DNA of 64,000 nucleotides from Aspidiotus rigidus (taxonomy: Eukaryota; Arthropoda; Insecta; Hemiptera; Diaspididae): the NCBI GenBank assembly GCA_035079385.1, contig JAVHKY010000008.1, forward strand, positions 5,316,001-5,380,000. Reading direction: 5' to 3'. Each line of letters begins with the position of its first letter. Position 1 is the stretch's first letter. A model generated the notes under the pieces. It saw only the letters and a program-made list of their open reading frames with translations. It was not told the origin of the DNA and made no database searches. The position numbers and the translations under genes are program-made. Positions 44,640-55,585 of the stretch are shown here, piece by piece.

Positions 44640-47600
44640 CAGGCTAATACATGAATTTCTTTCTTCTCTCAACTTCATTGAGCGCATCATGAGGGAAATT
44701 TGCAGACACGTTATTTTAAAAACCACTCCATCTTCTTTCTAAGAACGTACCAATAATCTAAAACCCACTGTTACAAAAATAATTATTTTGAATTTCATCA
44801 CCTTCATACGAGCCTGATAAACTCATAACTTCATTTAAAAGCTTTCGATCACCGTACCCAAAGTTGAATTATGTAAATTTAATGTATTTTGAAATAAAAA
44901 TTTCATCCCGAGCAACTGCTGGCAGGTGGCTCAATAAACTGTGCAAAAATAGTTTTTACTAACCCAAAGTGTACATATCTTCTGAGAGGTAGATTAAATA
45001 AATGAGCACGTTTTTGAAAAAATAAGAACTATTAATATCAATTGATAATGGAAAATCACCGCGAAAATGAAATCTAAGAGTGATAAAAAATAAAGCATTC
45101 ACAGGGTATACACTTAGATTATAGACGAATTAGAAAAATCAGAAAAGATAATCCCGAAAACACAGTTATCAATGTTATTTCACTGAACATACTATAAATC
45201 ACAATACGAATAACATTGTTGCTGACCAGAAAACATTAAGAATACTGTCATACTTGAAATAAAATATCTAGCAACATTGTCGGACGATTTCTAATTGCTA
45301 TGCGGGGAAGGGCAAAGCTAGGATAATGCGTCCTTTGTAAAGAGCGGTCCCGTCCGAGGAATCTAGCCTCATTTACACGATCAAGCCGTGGACTCATGCC
45401 GTTTTGGCATCCAATTAAATCTAGTCGTGTTGTCGGAGGGATGAAATTCCAACGTGCTGGTATATCGTCGTGGGGCTTATAGAAACACATCTATCCATAT
45501 CGCGTGACAGGATAGTTTTTGGTAATTCATTCTCGTGAGACAAGTAAACCCTTTTTCTTTCCAATCGCAAACAAACTGTCAATCGAGCCACATGCGCATG
45601 AATCTTTAAGGAAAGAGGAGTTGGATGGAAGACTCTTTTCTTCAGTTCATCATTCAAGAATTAAATTTTGTAAGACCGGCTGTTCTGTGATTATCTTTCT
45701 AAGAACAGGATGCGAGATGAAGAAATATAATACTTTGTATGATATTTTGTTCGCAAAATAAATATCTAAGTTTTGCTTAACGATAAGTGCCTAACCCAGT
45801 TCTGGAAATGAATGTAATGAGCGAAACGGCATTTCACATAGCAAAGCTACTTCTAAGAATCCCTCTCGCTGAGAAGACACTTCCTGAAATCTTCTTCCAA
45901 TCTGGTACTCAGTACTTATAATATTAATGGTAGGAAATTTTGTGACCGGTTACAACTGTGGTTGTGTAATATTTTCATTTTGGCTCACACGAAATATGAG
46001 CCATATCAGCAGTTTTGATATTTTGCACACAAAGTAGAAAAGAAGACTAGATCCTTTTTTTTTCTCTCTCTCTTCTTTCAGGTGAACTTTATAAAAAGAT
46101 GAAACGAGCTACCATCGGCTACACTGGACTGGATTCTGTACAGCGTTGATAATTATGATTTATTGCGATATACAGTTCAATTATACGTGGTTTGCATTGA
46201 GGAAAGGTAAAAGACCACCGAGGCACCCGACGAAAATGGAAATGAAACAGAGAAAAAAGTGAATCTAATTTGTGGAGAGGAGTATGAAATTTCGTTCACT
46301 TATGGGGTGTTATTATTATCACATTATTTATAAGAACAAGCAAATATAATATTAGAAAAAAAAAACGAGGTTTACTATTGAGCGTCAACGTATACGTATA
46401 GATTCTCAAAAATGGGACAATAACTCGGAGAATACACTCAAACGTATAAGATAGTACGATTTTATGACAAACGAGTACAGCTATAGGTACCTATATTGTA
46501 TAGGTTCTGTCGTAATTGCCCAAGGACGATAAGCCCTATTGAAAAACTAAATAAAGACATTAGTCGTGCTCTGAATTCATTGACTTTTCATGACACAGGA
46601 GCCGACCCTGGATAATTGACAAGTAACCAAATAACATCTTACATATTAAATTTCTACAACAAACGAGCACGCTGGGTATTGATAAGCCAATTAACGTAAC
46701 GATTTCCATTTTCTTTTTCACACCACGTAAATGGACCACAAACGAAGGTCCTGCAAGATAGATTGACGATTTGGAGAATAGAGAGATACCGGTAATTTTT
46801 GACATCTGTTCAAGATGCGGTTGAGGGTTCGATACATCTATGTTAAGGATCCGGGGAATCGAGCCTCTTGAGACCGATAAGATGTTCGTTAGGTCGACCA
46901 ATTTTGATGAAGAAATTTCAGCGAGCTCTAGGCTAAATCTACAAGACTTACTTAGATTTATTTTATTCTCGTAGTCTACGAAATAATTCGCAATCTTTTT
47001 TCTCTTCCTACCAATTTCGTATTTTCTTCGCTTTTTTTTCTAGATTGAATTTTTGATTTCATAGACTCGAGAACGCGAGAATGGAAGATGCGAAAATTTC
47101 CGTTAACCTGAAACCCGCTTCGGTCCGATTCGATCGCTTATACACTGTTCGACGAAGTATCAACATCAACGATAAGTAAGTAAGACAGAGAAAGATGGAT
47201 AAGAAAAAAGTGAGATACAAATATACCTAAACCCATTATACGTGACAAGTAATACGGCTCCATCACGTTCATAATATTTTGATGATGAACGCTTACCTAT
47301 AAAACTATTATACACGATCGATTGGTCAGTTAGTTTGGCTAATTTTTTTCTTTTTTCGCTCGTTTTTTCCGGATGAAATAAAAGAGAAACCCGTTAACCG
47401 TCTATTTAATTCTCGGAAAACGTTTACGCTGGATATACATTTATTGGAATGGATGAAGTTTGTTTAAACGCGAAATTGATCGTGACATAACCTCCTCCGC
47501 AGAATTAAAGGTGAATGATCATCACACCTCAATACTTAGAAAAAGAGATCGACTGAATTACTTGAAAAATACAGAAGGCAGTCTCAACTATTGACTTGTC

Positions 47601-48523
47601 CATGTTTCTAGGCTGGGTTTGCAGCTCGATAGAAATTGTATTGGATTTTAATCCCATCCGTCCAAGTACCTCCTTCACGCTAAGTTGCTATACTACCAGA
47701 GGAACAAGAAGAAGACAATGAAACAAACTAGCCGAGAAGGGAACCTCAAAGGTCACAGATCAATATGAGTCACAGACAAGAACTTACCGATGTCTGGAAG
47801 CACTTTTCATCGGGCTGCAACTCTCCTATCTTTCGTTCGGTGCTGATGACCATTTTGCAAGCAGAAGAGCTTAACTGTGTTGTAATGAAATTTTTCAACT
47901 CTCAAAACCATTTGCTCTTTGTTGAATCTTCTTTTCCCTCTACCTCGATTATCTCACAGAAACTACTCTGGAGTTTCACAAAAGCATTTCCTACCTCCAA
48001 AAACTGATAGAAGATCTTCAGGTTTTGCGTATCAATAAGAAGTCATTTTTTTTTTTCTCGAGTCACGGGCTTCATTTGGATGGCAAAGCACAAATTCCAA
48101 AAAGAATTGCTCGCTCGATTTGGCACACCATGACACACGGGACTCAAAAGAACTCAAGACTCTTTAAGATTTCGATTTGAATTCTCAATATCAGAACCGA
48201 TTCGACCTAAATTGAACAAATTCACTGCGTTCTTTGTTCAATTTCGATGAGGAAGCCGTCGTTTTTTCCTAGTCCCACGCTTTTCCGGACGGCATGTGGC
48301 CTTTTCTTTCACCCTCACTCTCCCCCCCACAGATTTCCTCTTAGAAAGTGTTTTCCTTATCCAAAAGGTATTACAATGCATCTCCATAAAGTGGAGTAGA
48401 GTTTGGGATTTCAAAAACGTGCATAATTTAAGATTAGCTTTTTCAGGAGGCAGTGGACTGCCCAATTTTTATTTCAACTTCCGACGATGTATTGACAGGT
48501 CTACCAGAATTGAAAAATGAAAA
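44640..48523. other. No recognisable gene
   Basis: AT-rich, short frames only (largest 113 codons, 46560-46901 minus, no domain). No repeat structure recognised. Confidence 0.5.
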
Positions 48524-48525
48524 TA

Positions 48526-49020
48526 CAGTCGAACCTTGCCAAGTCGAACCGCGGGGGCCGAGTAAATTAGTTCGATTTATATATGGTTTGTTTTATAAAG
48601 AATTCGATTTTTGGAGGAGACAGTTCGATTTAGCAAAAATTCGATTTATCAAGGGCGGAATTCGATTTAAGTATGATAATACAGAATTTAACTTATCAAT
48701 AGTAGATTCACACCTCAACGAACGTTCGATTTGTAAAGGCTTTTCAATTACAACGTACGAAAAATAAAGGTTTTACTTTCCATATCATGAGATGCATAGT
48801 CGAAATGTTCGATTTGTAGAAGTTTTTTCAGCACTACGTACGAACTATAGGGGTTTTTCTCCTCAAAGCTGGCTCTAAAAAATTCGATTTATCTAAACTT
48901 TGTTTTGTTTATAAAGGTAAAAATACATGCATTTTGGTATGTTGGGACCGGGACTTGAACATTTGTTCGAAATATCCTAAAATTTGGTTTATCGATGTTC
49001 GACTCAGCAAGGTTCGACTG
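48526..49020. mobile_element. pogo/Tigger-type MITE
   Basis: Starts CAGTCGAACCTTGCCAAGTC and ends with its inverse, GACTCAGCAAGGTTCGACTG. The 24-bp terminal inverted repeats match at 22 positions, flanked by TA on both sides (48524-48525, 49021-49022). The CAGTCGAACCT-type end and TA duplication are typical of pogo/Tigger elements of the Tc1/mariner superfamily. At 495 bp it holds no transposase. TTCGATTT recurs at least six times inside, probably decayed subterminal motifs. Confidence 0.88.
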
Positions 49021-49462
49021 TAGTTGACTTTAGTTGACCTTTTTTCGATATTTTATTTGACCTCAAAAAATTCAAACTCCCCCTCCCCCCTCTCCGAAAT
49101 AATATTGTAATTTCGGTATTTTTTTATTCGTTTGCAAGAATTAATATTTAATTGAGAAAAGTGTCATTTTAAAAGTCAGAAGTTTGTTGATTATACCTTG
49201 ATATTGTGCATATAGGGAGACACGTGAAAAACATTAATTATGCATTTTTTGATTTTTTAGTCGACCTACTGATAGAAAAGTTGACTTTACTTGACTTAGT
49301 TGACCTGATAGACACCCTGATTGAGGTAATTTATCAATTCCTGCATTATTTCCTCTCTTTAAATTATCAAAATGGTTGGAAATACGAATTCGGTGCAAAA
49401 TTTTAAACAAGAAAAAATATGAAAATGAAATCAAGACATGAAAGATTACAATCAGTAATAAA

Positions 49463-49956
49463 CAAGGGCGTAGCCATAAATATGCGAAGAAGAGGGTCAA
49501 CTACAAGCGTCTAAAGGTGGGACTGAAAAATATTTTCTGGCTGTGTTTATCAATTTTAGATAACATTGTTAGAAAATCCCAACGAGAACAATTAGACCGA
49601 TTTTCCTGTGACGTCATACCTATCGATGACAGCGATATTTCTTCCAACGGCATATCAACTCCCATATGATTACTATGAGAGTTTCGATCATTGGTCAGTA
49701 CTTCAGGATTATGAATAAGTTGAATGCACTTTCTATTCTAAAGTTCATCCCTGTTTGCAATGGTGTATGAATGAATGACCGAAATGTTCCTATGCTTTTC
49801 CTATGCTAACTATAAAGCTGCTGGAAGCTGATGGATTTCTTTTTGGGTACTTTTTCTTACAGTTAACAGTGCTGTGACGCCAAGGAAAATCGATCTATTG
49901 TGATCTTCAAGGAGGTGGGGATTCATTTCTCAGATAGCCTCCTGGCTACGCCACTG
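49463..49956. mobile_element. hAT-type MITE, old
   Basis: Left end CAAGGGCGTAGCC and right end GGCTACGCCACTG are imperfect inverses, of the CAGTGGCGTAGCC form common for arthropod hAT ends. The flanks GTAATAAA and GATATGAA match at only 5 of 8, so the target duplication is uncertain. Non-coding, 494 bp, with a TGACGTCA at 49609. Confidence 0.65.
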
Positions 49957-50820
49957 GATATGAAATGTATCATCATTTGGGAAAAATCAAAATTCTGTTA
50001 AATTAGGCGCGCTTCCACTTAAAAAATAGTGAGAATAAATTCTGCTCATTTCCGTCTTTCCACAAAGGTACCGCAGTGATTTGATAAGGATATTTTGGAT
50101 TAGGATCACAATCAATATATATTTTAGTGCAGAATTGTTTCATTGTGTCATTGGTGAAAACAAGTAGTAAAATAGACTTTCTTCACTTCCCGCTGAGGAC
50201 GAATAAATGCGTACAAATATTTCAAGGAGATACCGAATGCAGAGAACAAAAGAAACTCACTTATCTTCCAACAGTCTGAGCAATTCGACGTGATATTCAG
50301 CGGCAATGTATCTGCTCATTCCTTTGAGTTTCGCAACGTGCTAATCCTATTCGAGGTGATTAGTTCCGGTAACCTTAGTTAAATTCTTCCAGTGAGTCAT
50401 TGGAAATTAATTCATTTTTATCAGAGTAGAAACCAGAGGGTAGAAGATTTTCGTGAGGTTTCACCAACTGATCGGATTTTACACACCTAGTTTTCTTTAA
50501 ATCCCGTCGCTCATTACAAAAAGGTCGAATATCTTCCAAAAACTATATTATCAAGGTTACTCGTATTGTTCGTACGTTTTAAGACCTACAGCATTCCTCT
50601 GAGGATTAACTTAGCATAACATTCCGTACGAGTACGTCACGATTCACGTTTCTCCCTTTGTTATCGAGCTCTTTGAAATTCCAACTAATTAAAACAAGAA
50701 CATCAGAGACGACACTATGTTGGACATGAGCAGAGCCCGGATTCCTCGGCATTTGTCGAATCGTTTCGTTAAGGGTGAGAAGCTTGCAAATCAGATGGAA
50801 GTTCATTTCAGGGGTAGTGG
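49957..50820. other. No recognisable gene
   Basis: AT-rich spacer; nothing recognised. Confidence 0.5.
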
Positions 50821-51270
50821 GACCTGTAAAACCAATTTTATCTTGCCGAATAGGGCCGAAAATTACCATTTTGCTAGGTATCGTCTAAAATTATAAAATT
50901 TCGGACAAAATTTATTTGATTTTGCTTAAAATTCAGCAATTTTGGTGACAATTGGACAGTTTTTTTGAAAATATTATTTTTTGTTGAAAGTTGAAAAATT
51001 AAAAATTTTGATTGAAAAATTGCTAGGTTTTCCAATTGTTGAGTTTCATCCCCAAAAATCGTTTATTTTGGTCAAAATCTCCTAATTTTGGTCGTGAATT
51101 GAATAATTCTGATCGTAAATTTGTAAAAGCACTGAAAACGCATGTTCTTTTTCATTTTTTTTTTTTAAATGCCGAATAATACTGAAAGTGCAACATTAAG
51201 TGCCACAACTTTTCATTTTTAATGCCGAAAAATCCGGGTTCTGGTCATGAGTGAGAAAAATTTCGAAAAA
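50821..51270 (+). repeat. hAT-related repeat, copy 2
   Basis: Partner of 43468-43966. It ends in GCCGAAAAATCCGGGTTCTG at about 51243, similar to the sequence at the far end of the hAT transposase fragment (52146-52166). This suggests both repeats derive from the terminal non-coding part of that hAT family. Confidence 0.72.
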
Positions 51271-51734
51271 TGATACTGATGGCAGTCCTCTACAAACTGA
51301 ATTATTTACACAAATTCTCGAATCAACACAAGGTGAGATGTGGATCATATATTTCTCAATTTTCTGATGAATTTTGCTACTTGTATCCATTCCTGTGTTC
51401 ATCTTTCTTTTTTCCTCTAAACATCATTTCATACTTTATAAGTAGAGCTAACGTTCCTTGGAAATTGTCAATTTTGTTCTAATTAGGGCAAATGAAATCT
51501 GATCAAAGATGAGTACGTTTCAGACATCAAGGACCCCCCCCCCCAAAGAAAAAAAAAAAAAAAATTTATTCTTCCAAAAATTTCCAAAAACAAAATAAAT
51601 GCCATTTCCAAAAATGGGGTAAATTTCCAAAAATTGCCTAAAATGCCATAAGACGTTAAAATTTAAATATTTCGCAATAAAACAGATATATTTTACCTCG
51701 AAGTTACATGTACTCTACAACGTTACCTCTAAAA

Positions 51735-52039
51735 TCAATACAATTCCAGGTGTACGAGAGCGTTATCTTCAAAGGAAAGTAAATTCGATTTTGAATAAGA
51801 ATAGAGGACTGGAACAGCTGCAAGCAGTTAATGATGCTATGATTCATGGCACAGTTGCAAGTGATGTTATGATGAGTCCGGCCGTGATGAGTGCATATAT
51901 CTACGCCCCCTTTGTGTCTGTTGATGTCGAACGGTCCTTCTCTGACTATAAATTGATCTTCTCTGATAGGAGGCAGTCATTTACAGAGGAGAATATGGAG
52001 AAACACCTAATCATTATGTTCAATAGTCGTTTTATTTAG
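51735..52039 (+). pseudogene. hAT transposase C-terminal fragment
   Basis: An open frame of about 100 codons ending in SVDVERSFSDYKLIFSDRRQ followed by ENMEKHLIIMFNSR. This matches the hAT C-terminal dimerisation region, whose hallmark is the E-R-x-F-S core with a downstream EN...L...N block. The zinc-finger and DDE-type catalytic parts are not seen upstream. The frame continues upstream of the Met at 51791 through GVRERYLQRKVNSILNK without a stop, after a CAATTCCAG that could be a splice acceptor. The stop at 52037-52039 is followed by the AT-rich terminal region. Probably a relic, or the last exon of a spliced transposase. Confidence 0.85.
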
Positions 52040-52166
52040 ATTATTTGGTTATAAACTCATTTTTTTCATATTAAAATTACCCTTTTTTTTTATTTTGCCA
52101 AAAGTGCCAAATTGTTCAACTTGAGTGCCAAAAATCTCCTTCTAGAATGCCCAAAAAAGCGAGCTC
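52040..52166 (+). repeat. Probable 3' terminal region of hAT element
   Basis: Contains repeated GCCAAAA words and ends near AAAAAAGCGAGCTCTA, comparable with the ends of the two hAT-related repeats at 43.9 and 51.2 kb. No matching 5' end or 8-bp duplication was identified. Confidence 0.5.
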
Positions 52167-52169
52167 TAT

Positions 52170-53940
52170 TTATAAGCAATCGGTAGGACTATAAAGAGCA
52201 ACTTGATACAATATGTCATTAAGTTGGTGATCGACATAGGCCTAATTCGACAACGAAGAAACAATACCTACAACTTTTTAATGATTGACAAATTGTATCG
52301 AAAATCGAACCCACTGGAGAGGAAATATTCATTACTTTTCATTGATATCATATACTTGGCAGAAGGGCGGAGAAGGAAGGACGTATATAGATTCATTTTA
52401 CGCCTTATTACCGCGCTAAAATTACACCCGCTATACAAGCCCCACACTCACAATGAACACACTGACATTTTGCAGCAACACAAATGTCGAGATTTTACGT
52501 TATAATTATCGCTGAATCAATCGAACCACGACCAAAAACAGCGTACGATTTAGAATCTATATGTGAAGAAATGACTTATAACCTCGACATAGTTTTTACA
52601 CCATTTTTCTTTCTCTCTTTTTCTTATTCTCCTAAAGCAAATTAATCTGTCACAACAATATTGAAGCGGCCAACGGCTAGTTCTCCACATTATAATGGTG
52701 ACATTGTACCTAAAAGAAGTATAAGAAATAATTGTTCTCGCACATACCTATACCGAATACATGGATTTAGCAGATGGGCGAGCGTAGTTTACCTACGTAG
52801 ACGATTTTGATATCGAAATTTACTTCTTTGGGTAGAACTTCCAAATTTAATTTACTACTATCTATATAATCTCTCGAAAAGTACAGCATCAAAAAAACGA
52901 CGATTAAATTCAGATCTGCCTACTTGATTTGCACAAGGATTTCGACTTAATTGCAAAATTTGTAATAATTACTGATTATGCACGCGATAAGAAAAACCTC
53001 GAAAAATGCTTTCTTTCAATGATCTCTTCGTGCAGTTCACCATCGTTATCGTGTGCACGTACTTATTGATAAGAAGTACGAAAAAAAAAGTATACCGGAT
53101 TTGGTATTTACCAGTAACTTATAGAGAAAAGCGTAATAAGATTCAAGCGTTTAATTATAATTATCAGCGAGTAGGAAGCGAACTCGCTCTTACTACATAG
53201 ACTTGGTAACTCTACGTGCATACACCGAACAAGACGAGCCGAGTACGTACTCGTATTTCCAACTTCCAACTTGACCCTAAAACTGACTGTATTTATTTAA
53301 AAAGAAAAAAAATCGAACGTGATAAACCAGTTACGGATACGTGTCTCTTCTTTCTCCTCCTGATCACACGTTCTCGATGGGTAATGTCTTCATTGACAGC
53401 TGTTTCTTGACAAATAGCACATAAATTTGCCTAACATCGACTATTGCACCACTGAAGACGTCATCTATAAGAAAAATTTCAAAAAATCTTCCAACGACCC
53501 AAAGGAAAAAATGTCGAAAAATAGTGCGAATTTACCTTTCAACCAACTCAAAATAAACTTACGATGTTATGATGACGTGTTATCGACAGTCTCACGAAGA
53601 AGACGCTAAATGATGACCATAAACTTGACACAAAAAAACACATTATGTACGTACAGAACATGCATGTAAAGCCAATTTCATTTTACTTGGATCAGACTTT
53701 TGACCGATAAGAAATTCGAAAAAATTCCAACCGTCTTCCGGCAATACGCTTAAGAAATCAAAATGAGGGAAAAGATGGCTTCAAGTTGGACTCAAGTTGC
53801 TGAATTACCATGTAGAGCTTGTTCATATTTACGAAAAACATAAGTCAAGACTCACAGCCTCATTATCACGCAAAGCTACAAATCGCAAGATCGAGACGAG
53901 TACACCAAAAAATTCTACGGCTTCTCAACAAGTACGGAAT
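52170..53940. other. No recognisable gene
   Basis: Short frames only (100 codons at 52203-52505 without recognised domain). It might include unrecognised N-terminal parts of the PLE relic that follows. Confidence 0.45.
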
Positions 53941-54735
53941 CTTCAAATTCTCTGCATATTCCATCCCACCCCGTCTTCTAGGCTGTCCTACTTGTCCTGT
54001 AGTATCCTATGTTTTTCAACTTTCTCGACCAACTAATTTTTTCTTTCAGGTCTCTGTTCAAAACTCTCTCGACCCAACGCAGAAACTTCAAAATATCAAA
54101 TCTCCCTCTCACTCTGCCTTGGTTCACTGGACTCTTACCTAATGTCCCACTTTCGCTCCTACCACTTCTTACTTAAGGAAACTTTTTGGCGAGTCTAATA
54201 CCTCCTCCTCCGAGATACCCGCTGAATTTTCCAACCTTCTGAATTTCAACAATTTCTGCAAGTTCGACGGAAAATTTTTGTGTTGGAATCCCTACTGGAT
54301 TTCCTTCGGGCTCAGTCGTCTTAGAGCTGTTTATAAACTGCTCGAGTCCGAAATCTTCCACATCCGACATTGTCGATGACATTCTTTGTTCATCGACCAT
54401 CACCATCAATTTCACTACAGTGATCGACGAGAGAAAAAGGAACTCTCTTGTAAGAGAAGGTTGACACATAGCCACATACCAAAGAGCTTTGTTACGTGCC
54501 AATCTCCTTTTACAACTAATATGGCTCGTAGTTTTTGAGGATTCAATCACTCTTATGATTCTCTTAATCTCTCCATCTCCACCAATAACTTTAGTATCTA
54601 TCGAAAACCTAAGTCTTCCGACACCCCCATCCATACCTCCTCCTCTAACCTCTCTGTTCCCTAAAAATACTGCCTTTCACTGCCTAATCCACAGACTTTT
54701 CTCTATTCCTTTAAGCTAATCCGTCTTCAATTCCG
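53940..54735 (+). pseudogene. Penelope-like element relic F (lineage 2)
   Basis: Heavily frameshifted plus-strand RT. Recognisable in order: IPPRLLGCPTCP with PVVSYV (about 53965-54020), SVQNSLDPTQKLQNIKS (about 54050), LLPNVPLS (about 54130), NNFCKFDGKF (about 54250), GIPTGFPSGSVVLELFINC (about 54285-54335, RT motif 4), IVDDILCSS (about 54370, the active-site Asp pair), FSIYRKPKSSDTPIH (about 54603-54640) and FHCLIHRLFSIPLS (about 54670-54715). Each has a counterpart in relic A (VPPLLYGLPK, SVKNSSALAEKLKD, GLLPN, NFCKFDDEF, GIPIGSPLG, DDILC, GLIYRLSQLPLS). No endonuclease is recognisable downstream. Confidence 0.8.
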
Positions 54736-55417
54736 AGAAGTAATTCGAGTCAACCAGGTAATGATTGAGGGAGGGGGAATTTCGTTCAGAGGAGACTTCG
54801 TAACCTCCCTCCCGAGATCTTTACCTCTCCGAGCCTAGGTATATGGATCTGATAACCTTATTTGTGTGAATTCTCATGGACCTTTGCCGTATTCTGATGC
54901 CTTTCAAGTACATTCATAACTCCCTTAGGTCCCTTCTTTCTAGGGTTGAAGAACAGATCCTCTGAACTAAGAAAAATCCATTAATAAATTACAGGGCAAT
55001 AATTGCGTCGTCACTTCGAAACAAAGCAGAGGATATTCATAACTTCCTAAGAGGAAATGAAACCTTCCTGCAAGTCGAAAGTTTCTAAGATTAAAGAAGG
55101 ACGGATTGTTGGTAAATGAAGTGATCAAATTTTTCGCTCGAGTTTTTCATTTATCAACAACCCCTTCTTCTTTAATATTACCCCCGCAGGTAAGTATTAT
55201 GTCTTTCTAAGATTGGCTCCTAAACACTACGATATTATTCAGCATCTGCATGATTTTGCTAATGACTGCATTCTGCTCAATAAAATCGTTTCCGTCAATT
55301 GCTGCAATATAAGAAATTTTTCCAGTTTTCAAGAGCGCGGTCAACAGAAAGTATTTCCTATGACGTCACACAATGAATTTTAAACAAAGTTCTTGATCAT
55401 CCTTGATTACTCTTCAA
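54736..55417. other. Gene-free stretch with an imperfect hairpin
   Basis: Holds an inverted pair, 55090-55119 against 55147-55176, matching at most of 30 positions with a 27-nt loop. TGACGTCA at 55361. No coding signal. Confidence 0.6.
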
Positions 55418-55577
55418 AGGCGCGGATCCAGACGATCACTTTGGGAGGGAAAATAATCCAGAAGAAGTCTAAAGGATTTGTTTTTCTTTCTTTTTTCTTT
55501 TTTACATTTTTTTCGATACTACAGATTTTTTTAGGGGAGGGGAATTTCCCCCATCCCCCCCGTGTGGATCCGCGCCT
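55418..55577. mobile_element. 160-bp hAT-type MITE
   Basis: Perfect 13-bp inverted ends, AGGCGCGGATCCA and TGGATCCGCGCCT, flanked by CTCTTCAA (55410-55417) and CTCTTCAT (55578-55585), an 8-bp duplication with one mismatch. The 8-bp duplication and GGCGGATCCA-like end are typical of arthropod hAT MITEs. The interior is a T-rich run and a GGGG/CCCC-containing stretch. Non-coding. Confidence 0.85.
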
Positions 55578-55585
55578 CTCTTCAT

